Shown: piece by piece, positions 16,720 through 24,015 of the stretch | How positions within the stretch are numbered: position 1 is the stretch's first letter | How the letters are laid out: every line of letters starts with the position of its first letter | From: JANXMY01 sp965246745 | GTDB lineage: Bacteria > Armatimonadota > Armatimonadia > Armatimonadales > Capsulimonadaceae | Reading direction: 5' to 3' | DNA: 64,000 bases | Assembly: GCA_965246745.1 (NCBI GenBank) | Contig: OZ251980.1 | Location: 310,001 to 374,000 of the forward strand | The notes under the pieces: generated by a model | What the model saw: the letters and a program-made list of their open reading frames with translations, nothing else | The model's database searches: none | What the model was told of the DNA's origin: nothing | Position numbers and translations under genes: made by a program

Positions 16720-17610
16720 TTATGCCCTCGGGTGCGTTTGGTCGTAAACGGCCCGGAGGCGGGCGACATCTACCTGCGTGTAGCGCTGAGTCGTCGCGAC
16801 GCTGACATGGCCGAGCATCTCCTGAATGGCCCGTAGGTCCGCGCCGCCGGACAATAAATGGGTGGCAAACGAGTGGCGCAGGGCATGAGGGGTAATCGTT
16901 CGGGCGATGCCGGCGGCGCGGGCGTAGGCTTTCACGAGGTTGAGAAAATGGTTCCGGGTCAGCGGGCCGCCGCGCCGCGTGACGAACAAAAACGCCGACG
17001 GCGGCTTTCGGGCCAAAATCCTGGGCCGGGCGGTTTCTAAATACGCGGTCAGGGTCTCAGAGACGCCGTCGCCGAGCGGGACCAGGCGCTCTTTCTTGCC
17101 TTTGCCGAAGGGCCGGACCAATCGCGCCCGCAGGTCCACGCGGCGAGACTCCAAAGCCACCAGCTCAGAAACGCGCAGACCGCAGCCGTACATGGTTTCG
17201 AGCATGGCGCGGTCGCGGATGCCTTCCGGCGTTTTGGTATCCGGGGCGTTCAGCAGCCGCTCGATTTCGGGCAGCGACAGCGTGTTCGGCAGCCGGACCG
17301 TCGTTTTCGGCGCGTCCACGGCCTGCGACGGGTCAGCGGCGATCACTTCCTCGCGGCACAAATACTGCATCCACAGCTTCAGCGAGATTGTCTTGCGCGT
17401 GAGGCTGGCGGGGGCCAGCCCGGCCCGGCGCAGGGACGCGAGAAAGCCGTAGACATGGCCCGGCGTGACCGCGCCCGGCCCGGTGATCCCCTCGCGGCCT
17501 AAGTAGCCGATAAACTGCGTGAGGTCATAGCGGTATGCGAGAAGGGTCTGCTCGGACAAGCCGCGCTCGGCGGACAAATTGGCAAGATAAGCGTCGAGGT
17601 AAGGGATCAT
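16720..17610 (-). CDS. Tyrosine recombinase, XerC/XerD type
   Basis: The 296-residue protein has an N-terminal core-binding domain (about 1-95) and a catalytic domain with the full active site: R146 (CGLRVSEL), K172 or K173 (GKGKKERL), H242 and R245 (TPHALRHSF), H268 (LGHVSVATT) and Y277 (QRYTQV). Length and motifs fit XerC/XerD, which resolve chromosome dimers at dif. No phage or integron context is seen here, so a housekeeping role is likely. Whether it is XerC or XerD cannot be settled from this window. Confidence 0.92.
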   Translation of the reverse strand: MIPYLDAYLANLSAERGLSEQTLLAYRYDLTQFIGYLGREGITGPGAVTPGHVYGFLASLRRAGLAPASLTRKTISLKLWMQYLCREEVIAADPSQAVDAPKTTVRLPNTLSLPEIERLLNAPDTKTPEGIRDRAMLETMYGCGLRVSELVALESRRVDLRARLVRPFGKGKKERLVPLGDGVSETLTAYLETARPRILARKPPSAFLFVTRRGGPLTRNHFLNLVKAYARAAGIARTITPHALRHSFATHLLSGGADLRAIQEMLGHVSVATTQRYTQVDVARLRAVYDQTHPRA

Positions 17611-17619
17611 CGTGGGCTG

Positions 17620-17640
17620 ACCGGCACTGGAAGTGCCGGT
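17620..17640. other. 9-bp perfect hairpin between the AAA ATPase and xer genes
   Basis: ACCGGCACT (17620-17628) and AGTGCCGGT (17632-17640) pair around a 3-base loop in the 37-base gap. No T-run follows in the direction of transcription, so at most it is a weak terminator or an RNA-processing site. Confidence 0.5.
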
Positions 17641-17647
17641 GATTGTT

Positions 17648-20287
17648 TTATGCCGCCTCCGTCAGTCCTGCCTGCGCTTGGGACGAACCCGGCTGGGTCA
17701 AATCTTCCAGGTACTCGGTCTCGTCATCCTCCTGCCAGCCTTCCGCGCTTGGCTCCGGCGGGGCGGCGGACGACGCCGGGCGGGCGCGGGTGCCGGCCCA
17801 AAAGCGAAGCATATCAATCTTTTCCTTCATCGTCATGGACAGCGGGACCGACTGCTTCGCGACTTTCAAAATATCCTCGGTCGTGATGTCCCGGTCTAAA
17901 TTGAACGCATCGTACATCGCTGAAATGACCGCCTGCTCGATTTCCGCCCCCGAGTAGCCGTCGGTCGCTTCAGCCAGCGCAGGCAAATCAAACAAGGCCG
18001 GGTCACGCTTTCGCTTCTTCAAATGGATCGTGAAAATCTCGGCCCGCTCTTCCTCGCCCGGCAGGTCCACAAAGAAAATCTCGTCGAAGCGCCCTTTTCG
18101 GAGAAGCTCCGGCGGCAGGGCGGACACATCGTTCGCGGTCGCCACCACAAAGCACGGCGCGGTTTTGTCTTGCAGCCAGGCGAGAAACGTCCCGAACACA
18201 CGGGCCGTCGTGCCGCCGTCGCTGATGCCCGACGACTGCGTGCCCGAAAAGCCTTTTTCCAGTTCGTCAATCCAGACAATGTTCGGGGCCGTGCTTTCCG
18301 CCACGCGAATGGCCTTGCGGATATTTTCCTCGCTTTGCCCGACAATCCCCCCGAAAATCTTCCCGACATCCATGCGAAGCAGAGGCAAATTCCAGAGTGA
18401 CGCAATGGATTTGGACGCGAGCGAGTTGTGCGTCACGGTGAAGTCGCCCAGCACAAACAGGCCGTCGCTGTCTACCTCAAAGCCGTAATAGTCGTCCACA
18501 CCGACAGGCTTGACTGTGATACCGACATTCAGGACATTCTTGCGCTGACCGCGCGGCGGGCAGCGTTTTCGTTCCAGCCGCACCGGAACCATGTCCGTAT
18601 CACCGGAAATCGAAATGCGGAAGTAGTCGCCGCTGCGCTTTGTGCCTTGATGCGTGCAGGCTTTTCGGCAGGGCGTGAGGTAGGCGGCCAATCCCAGCGA
18701 CCGGGCCAGAAACACAATGTCATCGGCCAGCGCTTTGCTCTTCTGAATGATGTCGTAAGTGTTGCCGTGCTGATGCCCATCGGTATCAATCAGCCCTGCC
18801 AGGACCTGCAGCCGCACTTCGCGGCAGTTAGCTTTGTACAGATGCGGGACATGCTTGTTGCCGAGAACGCCCATTCCGCGCAGCAGGCAAGTCAGCGGGT
18901 TCGGGACATAACCTGTGAGGCTTGCCGTGATTTTATAAAGCGATGCGCGGCCCTTCTGAGCCGCTTTGACGAACATCAGGCCGTGAAGGCCGGCGAACTG
19001 CTCCAAATAGCCCGCAATCTCAGTGTCCATTGTCGTGACATGCGGTTGCGTCGCCGTGCCGTCCCCAAGCCAGACCCCGAGAAAGTAGGGATCAAGTGGA
19101 ACGGGGCGCGGCGCAAACTCGACGCCTGTGCGCCAGCCCATCGCAGCCTGCTTGAAACACGCGCTGCGCGTCAGATACTCTTTGACTGAAATGTTAATCA
19201 GTGCGTTCTCATCGGCCTCTTTGAACTTTTTATGCTTAGGCGTATAGCCGCTCACGCGCAGGGACAGAATATGGTCGCCATTGACGGTGTACGGCTCGCC
19301 CTTCATCGGCATGACCTCGTACATCTCGCCTCGTCCACGCACCGTGGACAATACAGTGCGCGGCAGCGAGTCCGGCCCCATAATTTGATCGCCAGCGACA
19401 ACGCTTTGAACCATTTTGATCGTGCCATCGTGCATCAAAACTGGAGTGTCAGCCAGATTACATTTGCCGCACCCTTGCACACCTAAAATAAGTATCCCTT
19501 TGGGGGCAGGAAGGCCGTAGTCGCGGGCTTTTTCGGTGAATGCGACGGTGCGCTTGTCCATCCAGTCTTTGAGCAGGTCTAGGCCGCCGACATCGGCGAA
19601 GGCTTCCGACGCCCGGTAGTACTCCAAAATGGCGGATTTTCGGATGATCTGCTCTTTTTCGGATAGCACCACGTCCACATCGAACCGCCGCCGCTCGACC
19701 AGCGACTTCGCGAAGACGTTCTCAGCCTCCATGCCTGTTAGGCCCTGCGCCGCGCTGAGCACCTGCTCACGCTCCTCTTTGGTCAGCGCCGTCTGCACCT
19801 GCGGATTGGCTTTGACCGAGTCAATGATGCTGTCCAGCAGCCGGCCCAAATCTTCCAGGGACGGCAGCTCGTAGTCCACCACCGTGATCTCTTTTTCGAG
19901 TTCCGGCGGCAGCCGCAGCACCGGCGACAGCAGCACCAGAGTCTTGTACGACGTTTTCAGCGCGTAGGTCAAGTCCCGCAGGCGGCGTACCAGCGCCGTG
20001 TCGTTTAAAAACGGATGGAAGTCTTTGAGGAGAAACACGGCCTGATCGCGCGACTCCAGCACAAAGTCCAGCGCCGCCAAAGGCTCGCGGGTGACTTCGT
20101 CCCGGTTCGACGGGTTCAGCACCATGCCCTGCGTCACGGTCCATTGGTACATCTTTTTGCCGCGTGCTTTGGTGATCGCCCGCAGGGCGTCCTCAACCCG
20201 CTTTTCCTCCCACGAGACCACATAAATGATCGGGTATCGCGCCCGAATCAGCGTTTCCAGCTCCGTATCCACCGCGCTTTGTGCCAT
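17648..20287 (-). CDS. Ycf46-type AAA ATPase interrupted by an intein
   Basis: Without the intein (residues 276-621) the host protein is 533 residues. It has an N-terminal Ycf46-like domain (RARYPIIYVVSWEEKRVE, FLLKDFHPFL), then an AAA+ module with P-loop GVQGCGK-S (split after K275), Walker B NIVWIDELEKGF, sensor 1 VVATANDVSALPPELLRKGR and sensor 2 GYSGAEIEQAV. In cyanobacteria Ycf46 is linked to carbon uptake; here its role is unknown. The last 40 residues are a disordered acidic tail. It follows the nucleotidyltransferase gene by five bases and should be co-transcribed with it. Activity requires protein splicing. Confidence 0.92.
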   Translation of the reverse strand: MAQSAVDTELETLIRARYPIIYVVSWEEKRVEDALRAITKARGKKMYQWTVTQGMVLNPSNRDEVTREPLAALDFVLESRDQAVFLLKDFHPFLNDTALVRRLRDLTYALKTSYKTLVLLSPVLRLPPELEKEITVVDYELPSLEDLGRLLDSIIDSVKANPQVQTALTKEEREQVLSAAQGLTGMEAENVFAKSLVERRRFDVDVVLSEKEQIIRKSAILEYYRASEAFADVGGLDLLKDWMDKRTVAFTEKARDYGLPAPKGILILGVQGCGKCNLADTPVLMHDGTIKMVQSVVAGDQIMGPDSLPRTVLSTVRGRGEMYEVMPMKGEPYTVNGDHILSLRVSGYTPKHKKFKEADENALINISVKEYLTRSACFKQAAMGWRTGVEFAPRPVPLDPYFLGVWLGDGTATQPHVTTMDTEIAGYLEQFAGLHGLMFVKAAQKGRASLYKITASLTGYVPNPLTCLLRGMGVLGNKHVPHLYKANCREVRLQVLAGLIDTDGHQHGNTYDIIQKSKALADDIVFLARSLGLAAYLTPCRKACTHQGTKRSGDYFRISISGDTDMVPVRLERKRCPPRGQRKNVLNVGITVKPVGVDDYYGFEVDSDGLFVLGDFTVTHNSLASKSIASLWNLPLLRMDVGKIFGGIVGQSEENIRKAIRVAESTAPNIVWIDELEKGFSGTQSSGISDGGTTARVFGTFLAWLQDKTAPCFVVATANDVSALPPELLRKGRFDEIFFVDLPGEEERAEIFTIHLKKRKRDPALFDLPALAEATDGYSGAEIEQAVISAMYDAFNLDRDITTEDILKVAKQSVPLSMTMKEKIDMLRFWAGTRARPASSAAPPEPSAEGWQEDDETEYLEDLTQPGSSQAQAGLTEAA
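18425..19462 (-). other. Intein with LAGLIDADG endonuclease, inserted in the Walker A motif
   Basis: The 346-residue intein (host residues 276-621) begins with Cys (CNLADTPVLMHDGTI, block A), has TVNGDHILSL (block B, with the Thr and His), ends YYGFEVDSDG...LGDFTVTHN (blocks F and G, terminal His-Asn) and is followed by Ser as +1 residue. The endonuclease domain has two motifs: YFLGVWLGDG (near 401) and LAGLIDTDG (496-504). All splicing residues and the acidic endonuclease residues are present, so both activities look intact. Insertion between Lys and Ser of GCGKS disrupts ATP binding until splicing. Confidence 0.95.
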
Positions 20288-20292
20288 AGTAT

Positions 20293-20943
20293 TTATCCTT
20301 GCGGCTCCTCGTCCGGGTCAGCCTGCGTATTGCGCCATAGCTCGTCGTAGCGTTCCCGGACATAAGGGTTAAGCTGTCCGGCGAACTCCTGCGGCAGATT
20401 GAGCAGCATAATGATCTGTTCGGCATCGCCTAAGTCTTTGGTGCGCCCTTTGCCGGTCATACCGGACGCGATCTTCAGTTCAATAATTGACGCAGCGTTC
20501 AGAAAGCGCACGCCATCTTTCTCGATTGCGGCGGCTTCCGGCTCCGGGAACGCGACCGGCTTCGGCTTGCCGTCGCCGGGAAACTCGCCGGCAACTAAAA
20601 ACTCAATCCGAACGCCGTTTTCGGTATCCCGCAGGTTCTTGCTGCCTGTAAATGGAGGCCGGTAGCCGCTGCCTTCCAACGCCGCGTGAAGTTTTGCTAA
20701 TCCTTCGCGCGTCACCAAAATATCTACATCTTCCGTGAACCGCCTGAAGCCGTGCAGGAACAAGGCCATGCCGCCGACAACGGCATAGTCAATGCCAAGA
20801 TCGTTCAGCCGCGCCGTGATGCGGCGCAAGGACGCCTGCACTTCGCCTTCATTTTGAAAAAACATACTGCCCTCCCTGAGCGCCCAGTTGATGTCCGCGT
20901 TCATCCGCTGCGTGTAGTCAAGCTCTGCTGCTGCCTGCGTCAT
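20293..20943 (-). CDS. Nucleotidyltransferase-fold protein
   Basis: The 216-residue product has the minimal nucleotidyltransferase signature: VVGGMALFLHGFRRFTEDVDILV, with G57-G58 and the metal aspartates D72 and D74, and a plausible third strand (VRIEFLV). It resembles the AbiEii/MNT-like group used in toxin-antitoxin and abortive-infection pairs. Its ATG overlaps the TGA of a 65-residue antitoxin-sized gene (20940-20943), which supports a paired function. A housekeeping role is equally possible. Confidence 0.7.
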   Translation of the reverse strand: MTQAAAELDYTQRMNADINWALREGSMFFQNEGEVQASLRRITARLNDLGIDYAVVGGMALFLHGFRRFTEDVDILVTREGLAKLHAALEGSGYRPPFTGSKNLRDTENGVRIEFLVAGEFPGDGKPKPVAFPEPEAAAIEKDGVRFLNAASIIELKIASGMTGKGRTKDLGDAEQIIMLLNLPQEFAGQLNPYVRERYDELWRNTQADPDEEPQG

Positions 20944-21137
20944 ATCGGCCTGCTCCGTCCTTCCGCGATGTCCTGTCTGCCTCGCGCAATAACTTCGTCA
21001 AATCGCCCGGCTTCCACATCACGGGCAATTTCTTCGTCCCAGCGTTCGTTTTTCAGTTCGTCTAAGCGTTCCATCAACTGCCAAAACTCGCCTTGCGGGA
21101 GTTCGGCGATCATGGTTTCTATTTCTTGAACGGTCAT
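20940..21137 (-). CDS. Small antitoxin-like protein
   Basis: The 65-residue acidic helical product ends with WDEEIARDVEAGRFDEVI...AEGRSRPI, a C-terminal pattern shared by many small addiction-module-like proteins. It overlaps both neighbours by four bases (ATGA at 21134-21137 and 20940-20943), so it is made together with the nuclease-like 178-residue protein upstream and the nucleotidyltransferase downstream. The antitoxin idea comes from size, motif and context. Confidence 0.55.
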   Translation of the reverse strand: MTVQEIETMIAELPQGEFWQLMERLDELKNERWDEEIARDVEAGRFDEVIARGRQDIAEGRSRPI

Positions 21138-21670
21138 ATCTGCGTAAAACCTTCATTCTCGTAGACATGAAACGTCCAGCTTGCCGTAATCTTGTTGGTG
21201 TTGCCAAAGATTACCAACTGTTTCCGATGCGTCGAAAAATCGCTTAGTATGTCAGCCTCTCTGATGATTGCGCTGTATCGGTCAAGATACATTTGCTTTT
21301 CAGAGGCTTTCGGATAGGTGACAAGCACCTTTAGCGGGGCGTTGAACAGCTGAAGCTTGTTGATTTCGATAGCTGTGGAATAGATGTCGTTTTCAAGCTC
21401 AATAGCTACGGTAATGAATTTGACATAGATATTCTGGTTGGCTGGAAAATGAACAACATCCCTCTCCGAGTAGAAGATGCAGTCTAACCCATAATAATCT
21501 TTATTGTAGATTTCGGTTTGCAAAGATGCCGCAACATCCGCAACGACTTCGCGCATAAGTGCCGTGAAATCTTTGCGTCCTCTGTCCCAACGATAGACAA
21601 TATCAGCATCCCTTCTCATAGAGCTATTTTGAAATGCTACTTTGAACTGCTCAGGCGTGATAAGTTCCAT
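21134..21670 (-). CDS. Hypothetical protein, possible PD-(D/E)xK-like fold
   Basis: The 178-residue product is unusually rich in Tyr, Ile and Asn and its DNA is more AT-rich than its neighbours, suggesting transfer. The segment GLDCIFY...FITVAIELENDIYS...AIEINKL...PLKVLVTY has the alternating strand-helix arrangement and acidic residues seen in nuclease folds, but a clear ExK is not visible. It starts four bases after the M14 peptidase stop and overlaps the 65-residue gene. The function is unknown. Confidence 0.45.
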   Translation of the reverse strand: MELITPEQFKVAFQNSSMRRDADIVYRWDRGRKDFTALMREVVADVAASLQTEIYNKDYYGLDCIFYSERDVVHFPANQNIYVKFITVAIELENDIYSTAIEINKLQLFNAPLKVLVTYPKASEKQMYLDRYSAIIREADILSDFSTHRKQLVIFGNTNKITASWTFHVYENEGFTQI

Positions 21671-21673
21671 GAT

Positions 21674-23365
21674 TTAGTCTAATTGTACCTCGGCGCGGAC
21701 AACTCCTGCACGCTGGTGGCGGGCGGTGAGCTTGACCGTGCCGGCGGTGGGGGCGTGGACGATCCAGTCGAAGTGGGCGCGGTCGTCGGTGGGGTCGGCG
21801 GCGGGGCTGAAGCCGGAGGCGGTTTTGAGGTGGCGGCCTTCAAGCTGGCCGAGTTCTTCGCGGGAACGCCCGATCTGCAAAGTCGCGCCTTCGGGCAGCG
21901 CGATTTCGGCCAGCACGGGCCGGACGCTTTTGCGCTCCAGGGCGCGTTTGGAGACATACGACGGCAGCCAGCCGGTGTTTTGGACGACTAAACGGACGCG
22001 GTAAACGCCGCTGCCGAGCGGTTTGGCTTCGGCGGCCAGCAGTTCCAGCTTGGGCGAGATGAGCGCCTGCCAGACCAGCCAGTCGGCGTGGGGGGCGATT
22101 TCGGCTTCTAAAAGAGGCGGCGGCGGATTGCGGAAACAGTACGCGTAGTCCCAGCCGCCGATCTCGACGGGGCCAAGCTCGGGGTGTTCAAACGGGGTCC
22201 AGTTCACGAAGCCGAGGCCGTTCAGCTTTTCGTCGCTCCATTGAATGAGCTTTAAATCGTCTTCCACAGGGTGCTCGCGGAACCACTCGATGAACTTGTA
22301 ATCCGTGATGCCGGCCTGGCGCTGCGGGGACCAGAGTTCGGTCGTGAACGCATAAATGCCGAGATGGTCGTACATCCAGTCGTCGAAGACGCCCGTGATG
22401 ATTTCTTTCGGGTGGTACTTGAAGTCGTGAAAGACCGAAACATTCGGGTAGCCGGTGATCTCAGTGCCTTTGTCGCCGATCTTGCCGTAGGTCCAAAGGT
22501 CTTCGGGGACCATTTCGGTGTCGGCCTTGACCCCGTAAGGCCGCAGAATGACGCCGCTGAGCGTGTGGAATGTCACCGCGCCGCAGATATTCGGGTGCTT
22601 GACGATAAAATCTACCAGCGCCCGCACTTCGGGTTCGGAAGTTGGGTATTCCCCCGCCCCGCTTTGGTCGCCTTCGGGCCGCCATTCCGACGGGAAGTTG
22701 CGGTTCAAATCCAGGCCCTCTTTGGGCTTTTGCAGCTTGACCTGAACGCCGTCGAAGTTGGTCAAGCGGCCTTCGGGAAGCTGACGGTAGTAAATGCCGC
22801 CGGTCTCGGCGGGATCGCGCCGGACCAGCAGGCGCGGCTCGTCCGGGTGGGCTTTCCAGGGGCCGTTCGGGTCGGGGATACGCATCGAAAGCAGCCTGCC
22901 GTTGCCGTCAACATCTTCCCGCTTCAGCCCTTCAACCGGGTCTTCGTCGAAGGGATAGGGCCGGGCCGACGACCGCAGCCAGCGCGGCGGGACCTGCATC
23001 GCCAGCTCCACGCCGTCGGGATTGACGCGCGGGACAAGGTAGAACGCCCGCGTGTCCAAAGCCCGCGTAATGTCCGCGCTGACGCCGTCTTCGGTGACGA
23101 GCTTATGCAGCAGGTACAGCGCGGCGCTTGACGGCGACAATTCGGTGGCGTGGATGTTGGCGTCCACCCACAGCGCCGGCTTTTCATCCGCCGGCCCGGT
23201 CGAGAGCCGGGTCACGGCCACCAGCCAAATCTCGCGGCCTTCGTAGGACTGCCCCAGCGAATGAAGCTGGACCAAATTGGGGTGCGCTTCGGCGACGGCG
23301 TGTAGGGCGTCGGTGATCTCGGCGTAGGTCAGGTACTTGTCGAAGCGCAAAAGGGTGTCGTGCAT
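21674..23365 (-). CDS. M14 zinc carboxypeptidase
   Basis: The start is the ATG at 23365, after GGAG; the reading frame continues upstream only through a palindromic repeat. The 563-residue enzyme has zinc ligands H72 and E75 (ANIHATELSPS), H267 (AVTFHTLSG), the NR motif (LDLNRNFPSEW, 221-222) and the catalytic E343 (FTTELWSP). The domain is about 350 residues; the remaining 200 form a beta-rich C-terminal region. There is no signal peptide. It releases C-terminal residues from peptides. It heads the operon that runs on to the AAA ATPase. Confidence 0.9.
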   Translation of the reverse strand: MHDTLLRFDKYLTYAEITDALHAVAEAHPNLVQLHSLGQSYEGREIWLVAVTRLSTGPADEKPALWVDANIHATELSPSSAALYLLHKLVTEDGVSADITRALDTRAFYLVPRVNPDGVELAMQVPPRWLRSSARPYPFDEDPVEGLKREDVDGNGRLLSMRIPDPNGPWKAHPDEPRLLVRRDPAETGGIYYRQLPEGRLTNFDGVQVKLQKPKEGLDLNRNFPSEWRPEGDQSGAGEYPTSEPEVRALVDFIVKHPNICGAVTFHTLSGVILRPYGVKADTEMVPEDLWTYGKIGDKGTEITGYPNVSVFHDFKYHPKEIITGVFDDWMYDHLGIYAFTTELWSPQRQAGITDYKFIEWFREHPVEDDLKLIQWSDEKLNGLGFVNWTPFEHPELGPVEIGGWDYAYCFRNPPPPLLEAEIAPHADWLVWQALISPKLELLAAEAKPLGSGVYRVRLVVQNTGWLPSYVSKRALERKSVRPVLAEIALPEGATLQIGRSREELGQLEGRHLKTASGFSPAADPTDDRAHFDWIVHAPTAGTVKLTARHQRAGVVRAEVQLD

Positions 23366-23389
23366 CAGGAAAGTCTCCAGGAGAAAGAT

Positions 23390-23510
23390 GCGAGGGAGTA
23401 AACTCCTCTCGCTGGTTAAGGTCGTCCTTCGGACGAAGGAGTTGCTGACGACTGCATCTCTTGTCGTCCGAAGGACGTGTATCTGTAGCGAGAGGAGTTC
23501 ACTCCCTCGC
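23390..23510. repeat. Type A palindromic element, full copy
   Basis: The left arm begins GCGAGGGAGTAAACTCCTCT and continues to GGTCGTCCTTCGGACGAA; the right arm is its near-perfect inverse, from TCGTCCGAAGGACG to AGAGGAGTTCACTCCCTCGC, around an unrelated loop of about 25 bases. Each arm itself contains two smaller palindromes. The element lies between the M14 peptidase start and the ferredoxin promoter. Confidence 0.9.
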
Positions 23511-23532
23511 ACTCCTGCTTTCCACTTCCGGG

Positions 23533-23538
23533 TACACT
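23533..23538 (+). promoter_or_regulatory. Putative -10 box TACACT of the ferredoxin gene
   Basis: TACACT ends eight bases before the ATG at 23546, the same spacing seen at other genes in the window, predicting a leaderless mRNA. No clear -35 box is seen. Confidence 0.4.
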
Positions 23539-23545
23539 CTGCGCT

Positions 23546-23875
23546 ATGCCGAACATCACCCATCACTTTTTCGTCTGCACCAATGCCCGGCCCGACGGCC
23601 ATCCCCTGCCGTCGTGCGCCCCGCGCGGCGGGGCGGCGGTTTATGCGGCGTTTGCGAAAGAGCTGGCCAAGCGCGGGTATCCCGCAGGCGTCAAAGTCAC
23701 GGCGTCGGGGTGCCTGACTCCCTGCAACCACGGGCCGAATGTCGTGGTCTACCCGGCGGGCGACTGGTATGCCAACGTCGCCGCCGCCGATGTCTCGACT
23801 CTTTTGGCGGCGGTTCTCGACGGCGTCGGCACGGCAGAGCATTTGCGGCTGCCGGGCGGGGTGCAGCTGACTTAG
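23546..23875 (+). CDS. Thioredoxin-like [2Fe-2S] ferredoxin
   Basis: The 109-residue protein has the four cluster cysteines of the thioredoxin-like ferredoxin family: C11 (FVCTNARP), C24 (PSCAPRGG), C56 and C60 (SGCLTPCNHGPNVVVYP). It carries one electron in the cytoplasm; partners are not encoded nearby. The gene is isolated between two palindromic elements and probably has its own leaderless transcript. Confidence 0.9.
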   Translation: MPNITHHFFVCTNARPDGHPLPSCAPRGGAAVYAAFAKELAKRGYPAGVKVTASGCLTPCNHGPNVVVYPAGDWYANVAAADVSTLLAAVLDGVGTAEHLRLPGGVQLT

Positions 23876-23883
23876 GGCAAAGC

Positions 23884-24015
23884 GCACGGGGCTGAACCTC
23901 CGTGCTTTGAAGGGCAATTCCCCGCCTTCGCGGGCAGAAGAAGTAAGCATTAAGACTTATCTTCGCCCGCGAAGGCGGGAGCTTGCTCTTTGAAGCCCTG
24001 CCGTTCAGGGCAGGG
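23884..24015. repeat. Type E palindromic element
   Basis: Three hairpins lie in a row: GCACGG/CCGTGC (23884-23905), a long central stem with arms CCCGCCTTCGCGGGC plus GAAGAAGTAAG (23921-23947) and its inverse (23956-23979), and CCCTGCC/GGCAGGG (23996-24015). The motif CTTTGAAG flanks the centre on both sides. The third hairpin overlaps the last codons and stop of cca. Only one copy was seen in the window. Confidence 0.8.

Noticed and set aside
23366..23950. N-terminal extension of the M14 peptidase frame
   Set aside because: It reads through a type A palindrome, the ferredoxin gene on the other strand and part of a type E element; the ATG at 23365 has a proper ribosome-binding site.
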